The notes under the pieces: generated by a model
Database searches by the model: none
The model's input: the letters and a program-made list of their open reading frames with translations, nothing else
What the model was told of the DNA's origin: nothing
Shown: positions 57,575 to 64,000 of the stretch, in pieces
Position numbering within the stretch: position 1 is the first letter of the stretch
How the letters are laid out: the number at the start of each line of letters is the position of its first letter
Made by a program: the position numbers and the translations under genes
Assembly (NCBI GenBank): GCA_001630475.1
Contig: KV419440.1
Span: forward strand, 62,001-126,000
Direction of reading: 5' to 3'
DNA length: 64,000 bases
From: Sistotremastrum niveocremeum HHB9708
Taxonomy: Eukaryota > Basidiomycota > Agaricomycetes > Sistotremastrales > Sistotremastraceae

Positions 57575-60500
57575 CTACCACGGTCGGGTGGGATTTTGTC
57601 TCGCCATACCATCTTCTCCAGATAGTCCTACCCCCATGGTGTGCAGCGGCTCCTCGCGTGAGGAAGATAATCTCGCGTTTGCAGCGCACGGCTCTGCCAT
57701 GGAGTGGCCTTGTGACCAAGGGCGACCATCGTCTTGCAGGTGAGCATGAGGATGAGAGAAGCTCGTAACGCCTGGATCGCCCTGAATTCGTACATGGTTG
57801 TCGCTGCCATCCGACGTAAGAGAAGCTGGCGGTGCGAAGCTGGCAGTCAACGTGCTCAAGTTGGGGGGCTGTTTTTCATACCCATTATTGCCACGTGAGT
57901 ATGACGGACGGGTTACTAGGCCTCCATTTACTCCAAAATCCGACCACGAGGATGAAGGAGAGAGGGGGCTGGCAATATCGCTCTGATCGCGACCAGTACT
58001 ATGTGAAGGAGGGGTTCCCAAATTGACCTCTTGATTGGGTAGATGATAACCGTGCGTGTTTTGCGAATGAAGATTATGATTAGTGGAAGTGGTGCGGAGC
58101 TGAGAACTGGGATCCTGAGAATTCTGCCCATACGAATTCTGTCCCCATGTCGACGATTCGTTGAACGCAGAAGCATGAGTCGACCATGCACTTGGAGGCC
58201 CTTGGCCCTGGGCTTCGTCAGTGAGGCTATTTCTGAACAGGAAATTCGTATCAGCATCTGAAACATTATCCATTTTTGAACCCGAGACTCACATAGGTAG
58301 CACAGGCTCGCTCAAACTTCTCCGCCGGCCCAAATTAACACCGGATGGTACATCGGAAGTCTGATAACTCACTTCTCCCGTCATGCGAGCACCTTCCGTC
58401 TGAACCGAGAGCCGTTTTAGGACGGCCGCCGAGTCCCCGCCACTCGCTCTGTTTGTAGTGGCTAGCGAGGAAATGGGTGGTAGGGAATAATTGGTAGAGT
58501 CGGCGTATTCCTTCTCACGCTCCCATGCACGTTCCCGGTCCCAATCTTTATCCCTGGAGTAAGGGCGTGCGGAATATTGGGTACCGGACGACGAAGAGAG
58601 GGAGGATGGTACCGTCAAAGGTGGTAAACTCAAGCCAGACGACGAATGCTGGACAGATGCCTCCACGCTATCATGGATATCGCCATGATGAAGTTGTTGG
58701 TTGGGAGGAAAATGATAACCGTTCCCCGAATTTGGCATACCAGTGGACTGGTACGAGCCCAATTGGTTTTCTGCGATATCGATCTGTCCATGGGGGTTTG
58801 AGCCGGGATATGGAGTGAACCTATGGGACCTCGATCCCCTGGTGCCACCCGAACCAGTCCTCGTGGGCGACCCCGACGCGTACTCCTGAGATGAAGCAGA
58901 CGAAGAACTGGAATAAAGGAAGGGGTGGTCGGCCGAGTTCTGGCCTAAGGATTGAGGTGCCTGAGAAGACATTTGCATCGACTGGCCGTAGTTAGATATG
59001 GGAACATTTGAAGACATGTTCTGTCTCATCGGAGGTTCCGCTGACGGCTGAGGAAATGAATAGTTCGTCTGCTGTCCCAAACTGGAGTTCTGCGCCTGAG
59101 ATGGGTAGTTGTAATAGTCTTGGAGTGGTTGGCCGGACTGGTTTTGCAATGGCTGGGTATACGGATGGTTGGAATGCGAATTAGAGAGATAGTGAGACTG
59201 GGAGGGGACAGTAGCGAGTGGAAAATTGCCACCCCCTGCCGCTATCGATGAACCAGCATACTGATGGGATTGCAGGTGATGAGATTGGTGGTGTGAAAAG
59301 CCATGACCTTGTGCCTCTGTCGCTGCTGCGGTGGATGATAGCAATGATAGCCCAGTAGGCGGAGTGGCGTGCAAATGTGAAAGACTGTTGGAGTGGTGGG
59401 GAAGATAAGAATGCGATGACGCTTGTCGATGGCGATCGATATTCTGATTTTCTTGGTCATTTTTTATTTGCTGCTGCTCTTGCTGGTGCGATTGAATCGC
59501 AGCAACAACGGAGCGCCGAGGTCTACGCCGGCCAGGAGGATTGGGTATTACTTGGCCGTACCCAGGCTTGTCAGGTGAGAGACATGTCGAAGGGAATTGA
59601 GGCCTAGAGTCATAACGAACCAGGCCGAGTGTATGACCAAAGATGCATGAAAAGGGGAAGGTTCAGAAGCCCGGATGAAGTTCCGGTGAAAATTGCATAA
59701 GAAATCGGAATGAATCGAGACATAAGCGGGGTAAACATGAGAAAGGGGGTATCGTGCCGGCAGGGAAGAGCAAGAACAAAAACAGGGCAGAGATGAATGA
59801 ATAGGTGATGAAACCGTCAGATTTAGAAATCACAATGGGAGGAGAGAAGAAGACGAACCCAAATAACGGCACAAGATCTTCTCTTATTGTCCACGCGACT
59901 CTGTGAAGATGCGGCGGCAATAACAATTAGCGACGGACAGTAATTGGTTGTGTACATGCACTCACCTGCGAGAAAGTTTCATGGCCACCTGGAAAAGTGA
60001 GATCCAGTACGTCAATGAGGCGTGACAAAGGGGAGGCATGGGGAAAATTGGAAACACACCTCGTATGGCATCCAGGTGCCCTGGATCTTGAGATACCCAC
60101 CTCTTACACGACGCAACTGGGGTGCAAGATCAGGCTGAGACTCGATCATCTTTACGATGTCCGCTTCACGTGGAGAATTTAGAGAACAATAGAAAGTTCT
60201 GCCGAGAACAGGGCCCACCTTTAGAGTTGCCGAGGGCTGGGTGTGCGAGAGGCGGAAAGGGCGTGCAGCAGTCAGTAAATGTTACACGACGATAAGGGAG
60301 AGTAGGGCTGCACCTTTCCAAATCCCAGTCCACAGAATATAGCCGTCATCGACGTCCATCATGATCCATTGTCCGTTGAGAGGGTACTCATAGACGGGGC
60401 TGCCAAGGATATGAGTGGGACAACGTGCGGTGACTGGTGACCTCAAGAGACGAACACATAACCCCGAGGATCATTGCTAGTAATGTATCTGCCTGTACTC

Positions 60501-60732
60501 CGAGCGAATGATTAGATCGACATGTTGAAGTGAATATGCGGGCAAGCTGGCCTTTGGTGACGTGATGTTTGCCCGTTGTGAAGGGAGTGAACTTTTGAGG
60601 CTGAGACTGAGGCTGGCCTGTTGAGGGTCGCGAAGAATCGGATTGTTCAGAATAGTGAGGCGCAACATGAGTGTTCAACCCATTCTGTTGATAAGTGAGT
60701 TTAGGCAGAATAGAGGACGGAAAGCTGGACAC
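57575..60732 (-). CDS. APSES-type (KilA-N-like) transcription factor
   Basis: Minus strand, multi-exon. Supported exons include 60314-60399, 60219-60236, 60060-60163, 59966-59988, 59859-59900, 58293-59603 and 57575-58232. The DNA-binding domain reads YEYPLNGQWIMMDVDDGYIL, WTGIWKALGNSKADIVKMIE, VRGGYLKIQGTWMPYEVAM, RRVAWTIREDLVPLFG, matching agaricomycete APSES regulators (the Swi4/Mbp1/Sok2/Xbp1 superfamily) that bind MCB/SCB-like sites and control development or stress programmes. The remaining roughly 660 residues are disordered, rich in Q, S, N, P and H, with a late SLSEPVLPM segment, as in activation or repression regions. Upstream coding (frame near 60450-60732, SSILPKLTYQQNG) and probably another exon up to about 61150 precede it; the start codon is not resolved. 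Confidence 0.8.
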
Positions 60733-61277
60733 AGACTGCTATGTTGGAGGAGCTCATCGAGGCAAGCGGAAACTATTTTCGAGTCGGAACAAATGATCGA
60801 CAGCACGGTAGCGTGAGCGAGTCCCGATGTAAGGACACACGGGCGTCTCTGAAGATTGTGGAGGAATATAATTAAGAACTTAGAAGAACTGTCAAACAGT
60901 CGCTTCGACGGAGACGGTTGGGAGGGCCTGATATGAGCCACTAGAGGTATTAGTTGCTTTGCCAGCAGTTGTTGAGGACGGCGGCGGAGGTGGGTGTCGG
61001 GTAGAATTGAGAGAAAGGATGTGACGCTGGTCACGGCCGCCATTGGAATTTGTGGTGCCTGAGGAGGAAATTCTGGTGGATTTTCCAGAAAGGGCACGAC
61101 TTCGGGGAGAAATGATCGAGATCGACCCGGGTCGGAGAACGTGGTTTTCTTTTTTTTGCCCAAAAACAGTAAAAAGCTTATTCCACGTGGTGGGTTGGCG
61201 TTACCCGGAACAAATAAACAATTATTTTCTCCGGCTCATCTAATCGTCCTTGCCGTGACCTAGACTCCATATTTCTC

Positions 61278-62969
61278 CTACGGTACTAGCGCTTTCTCAA
61301 CTCCTAACCGTCCCGAACCCACTCCCCGTGTGTACACAACTCCGCTCCTCTCAAAGCCGTTGAACTGACTCGCTGCGCAAATCGTGTATGCCCCCATCTG
61401 TCGGAATCCAAGCCAATCCCCGACCTCTAATTTCTCTGGAAGCATTGCGTCCCCTCGGACACAATCAATAGAGTCGCACGTCGGCCCCCATACGCTGCAT
61501 CGTACCACTGGATCTTTCCTCAGATCATCTCCCACTAGCTCCCTTCCAATCGTCAGAGGGAAGGGCTCAACCTTCTGATGATCGAACAGGATGCAGTTGA
61601 AAGCGCCATAAACTCCTTCGTTGATGTAGTCTATGTGGCCACAGCCCAAAAAGGAATCGGTTAGCCACGCGAGTGGGGAAACCACGCTAGCAGAATTTCT
61701 GGACTCACACATGGTTTGATCGCCTTCGATCTCGTCATTTTTTGACGTTTCACCCTCGGGCGCACGCGGCGCTTCTTGACCGCTTCCGCCGCCGCCAGCC
61801 CGTCGTGCGATCACGTTGGCTGCAAGGGTGAATGCCTTGCTCACGAAGAATCTCCCAGGCTCGGCAATGACCCTGACCCCGTTCTTCATCAATCCCCCAA
61901 AGCACTTAACCAACGCCCCGCTCAAAACGCTAGCGGTGACTTCAAATCCGTCGTCCTCAAACCCGCCACCAACATCTAGAAGCGTGAATCTATAGCCAGC
62001 CTCGACCCCCATATCAAATGCCGTACGGGCACGGAAGACGGCATCCTCAAACGCCAAGGGGTCCTTGCATCCGCTGCCGACGTGGAAGCTCACGCCGATT
62101 ACATCAAGCCCCAGTTGTTTTGCTTTCGCCAACAACTCTGGTACGTTGGCCAGGGGCGCGCCAAACTTGAGGCCCAAGCGGACGATACTCTGGCTGTCGT
62201 CCGTGAGGATACGGATGACGAGTTTAGCGGTAGGATGTACGCGTTGAATTTTGTAGAGTTCGTCCGCGTTATCGAAAGTCATCATGTCGACAGATGATTT
62301 TTTGGCGTGCCGAATGAAAGAGAGCGCCTTGCAGGGATTGGCAAAGATAATGCGGCTCGGATCTATGGAGCCCATGCTGAGGACTTGAGATATCTCGCCG
62401 CGAGAGGCACAATCGAATCCCGTCCCTAACGCAGCCAATAGTCTGAGCACGTAGGGATCCGGGTTACATTTGACCGCTGAGTAGGTTGCGTAATGTCAGA
62501 ACAAAGAACCCTCTTCTTAAAGACAATATCACGCACCATAAAAGGGTTCAATGCCAGGCAGGCACCTCGTCCATCTTTTGAATTGCTGATAGACGACACT
62601 CAGGTCTGCCACGAAAAAAGCCTGTTCAGCGTCCACCTCGCTAGACAGAGAGGCGGTGGCGGAGTTGCGGATCCCTTCGCGAATAAGTTTGTCCACGGGA
62701 CCGCTATGCATCGGCGGAAGTCCTTCGAACAAGTCTAGGACGTCATCGTTATCCGCTTCGGATGCAACCCCTGTATTTTCTTCTTCTTCCTGTTTCCTTC
62801 TAGCGGAATACAGGTATTCGGAGAGTCGGCGGGCACGTGCTGCCGCACTATTGTCTAGATGTTCTTCTGCCTTGAGAGAGATGACCGCATTTTGATAGAT
62901 GTCTTCGAGATAGAGCTCGTGAGAGAAATCGACGGCCGGCTGCACGTGAAGAACTTGAACAGTTGACAT
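61278..62969 (-). CDS. SPE1: Ornithine decarboxylase
   Basis: Three minus-strand exons: 62537-62969, 61709-62476, 61278-61630 (517 residues). This PLP enzyme of fold type III makes putrescine from ornithine, the entry step of polyamine synthesis; it acts as a cytosolic dimer. PLP lysine in FYAVKCNPDP (assembled across intron 1), HVGSGC, the phosphate-binding DVGGGF, EPGRFF, and the catalytic-Cys loop GPTCDSIDC. It is longer than yeast Spe1 (466) because of an N-terminal extension and a Gly/Glu-rich insert after VIARRAGGGGSG. Intron 2 (61631-61708) is 78 nt with no in-frame stop. It must be removed to give MYYINEGVYGAFNC, but a retained form would stay in frame. Antizyme control of the family cannot be judged here. 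Confidence 0.92.
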
Positions 62970-63854
62970 CGATGTGTGAGAAATATCGGATGAGAAAGTG
63001 ATGTGAGTGTATTCGGGGCGGTTAGGTTTCTTTGAACGCAAGAAACGACCAAAGTCTATTTTTTGGAGAAGTGTAGCTGGTGAGAAAGCCAGTGGGAAGA
63101 TAGAGGCCGAGAATAGAGGGAGAGAAATACGAAAAGAAAAGCTCAGAAGGTGAGTGGCAAAGGCGAAAACCCAATTACCGAACTCTGTCACCGCCGCAGC
63201 GCAGGGGCCGGGGCGGGAAAGGAACGGTAAGTTGAGGAGCTCGCGGTCAGTCAGAGGTGGGTTCCTCGCTCCCTATCTAGCGAGGAAAAGGCTTGAAGGG
63301 TAATGAAAAAGATATTCCGAATCAAGAGTGGATGTGACGATGTTTTCTGCTGGCTCGTTGGAGACCCTGCAGGCAAGAGATGGGTGGTGAAGCTGGTTTG
63401 ATGTGGGTGTTATGGAGGTTCGCCTGCGAGTACGATAAGCATTTTATACACGTATACAACTGACGTTTGTATGACGAACCACGGACGGACGACCACCTGT
63501 AAGTGCAAAAACAGAGCGAGATCAGGATGATCGTCCAAAACAAGCTCGAGCGCAACAGACTCACTCAAGGCTCAGGAGACGGAGATCAGAATTTCTCTCG
63601 TCGAACGAGCAAATGATGGGCTTTGTCCTTTTGGATTGGCCAGAGGCTTGATGAGCTACAATGGCGAGAGGTGAGGAGCAGACAACGAGGCTGTGGTTGA
63701 ACCGAACTCGGATCCGCGCAAATTTTCAATCGATGACACTCTTGTCGGACTTCGGGATATCCTAGGAACATGTCATCTCCGTTATCTCCGAATCAGACGC
63801 CCGCAAATGATTTACAAAACAATTCACAGTGAAAATCGAGGTAAAAATTCTAAG
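62970..63854. other. Upstream of ornithine decarboxylase
   Basis: About 885 bp between the SPE1 start and the 3' end of the glutaredoxin gene, both on the minus strand. The SPE1 frame stays open about 220 bp further upstream (to 63191), but that sequence is hydrophobic and unlike the family. No other gene is supported; it probably holds the promoter and leader. Confidence 0.4.
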
Positions 63855-63979
63855 CTACGCCAAAGCCTCCTGCAGCTCTCCGCTCTCTGCCATCTCCTTG
63901 AGAATGTCCAGACCACCAGCCAGCTCGCCGTTGATTATTAGTTGAGGGAAAGTTGGCCAATTATTGAGCACTTTCAGCC
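63855..63979 (-). CDS. Monothiol glutaredoxin (Grx3/Grx4-like), last exon only
   Basis: The minus-strand final exon of a gene that continues past the right edge. Residues [40 protein letters not shown] then stop match the C-terminus of CGFS-type monothiol glutaredoxins (WPTFPQLY..GELVGGLDI). The general family carries iron-sulfur clusters; the cytosolic/nuclear Grx3/4 proteins signal iron status. The CGFS active site would be in an upstream exon outside the window. The exon begins after a TTGCAG acceptor in phase 1. Confidence 0.8.
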
Positions 63980-64000
63980 CTGCAATCAGATAAGTCACCG

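Noticed and set aside
1-64000. CRISPR array, rRNA genes, plasmid or phage origin
   Set aside because: None is present; intron structure and gene content are fungal nuclear.

Overview
The window reads as nuclear DNA of a filamentous basidiomycete fungus, most likely an agaricomycete (mushroom-type). The reasons are short GT-AG introns of about 45-80 bp in nearly every gene, tight gene spacing on both strands, amplified F-box families and MYND zinc-finger proteins with an MSS51-like C-terminal domain, a polyporopepsin-like aspartic protease, an APSES transcription factor and a Ty3-type LTR element with a chromodomain. All exon structures were worked out by hand from reading frame, splice signals and remembered family sequences. 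No database search was run.

Layout. 1-7.3 kb: a Ser/Thr-rich single-pass membrane protein, then two tandem paralogous F-box genes. 7.6-9.7 kb: a nine-exon catalase on the minus strand. 9.8-14.3 kb: no recognisable gene, but two local tandem-repeat blocks and splice-like signals on the minus strand. 14.3-17.2 kb: phospholipid methyltransferase (OPI3) and a pepsin-type aspartic protease. 17.6-25.4 kb, minus strand: a sulfotransferase-like P-loop protein and a three-copy tandem array of MYND/MSS51-C genes whose middle copy is broken. 25.6-34.4 kb, plus strand: an F-box-like gene, a hemerythrin-domain protein, a DPB11/Rad4/TopBP1 replication-checkpoint protein and an unrecognised 693-residue protein. 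35.0-45.8 kb: a third F-box gene of the tandem family, split by an 8.85 kb Ty3-type LTR retrotransposon that looks whole and very young (identical 269-bp LTRs, 5-bp target duplication). 46.2-64 kb is housekeeping: POP4 (RNase P/MRP), SQT1 (ribosome assembly), an ER protein disulfide isomerase, a coiled-coil protein, an SPX-domain low-affinity phosphate transporter, an APSES transcription factor, ornithine decarboxylase (SPE1) and the last exon of a Grx3/4-type glutaredoxin.

The genes form no single pathway. The most notable items are the fresh retroelement inside an F-box gene, that element's unusually long polyprotein, the decaying MYND array, microexons that encode the PDI active site and the APSES DNA-binding domain, repeated use of non-pyrimidine 3' splice sites, and the unexplained repeat blocks at 11.4-11.6 and 13.4-13.9 kb.
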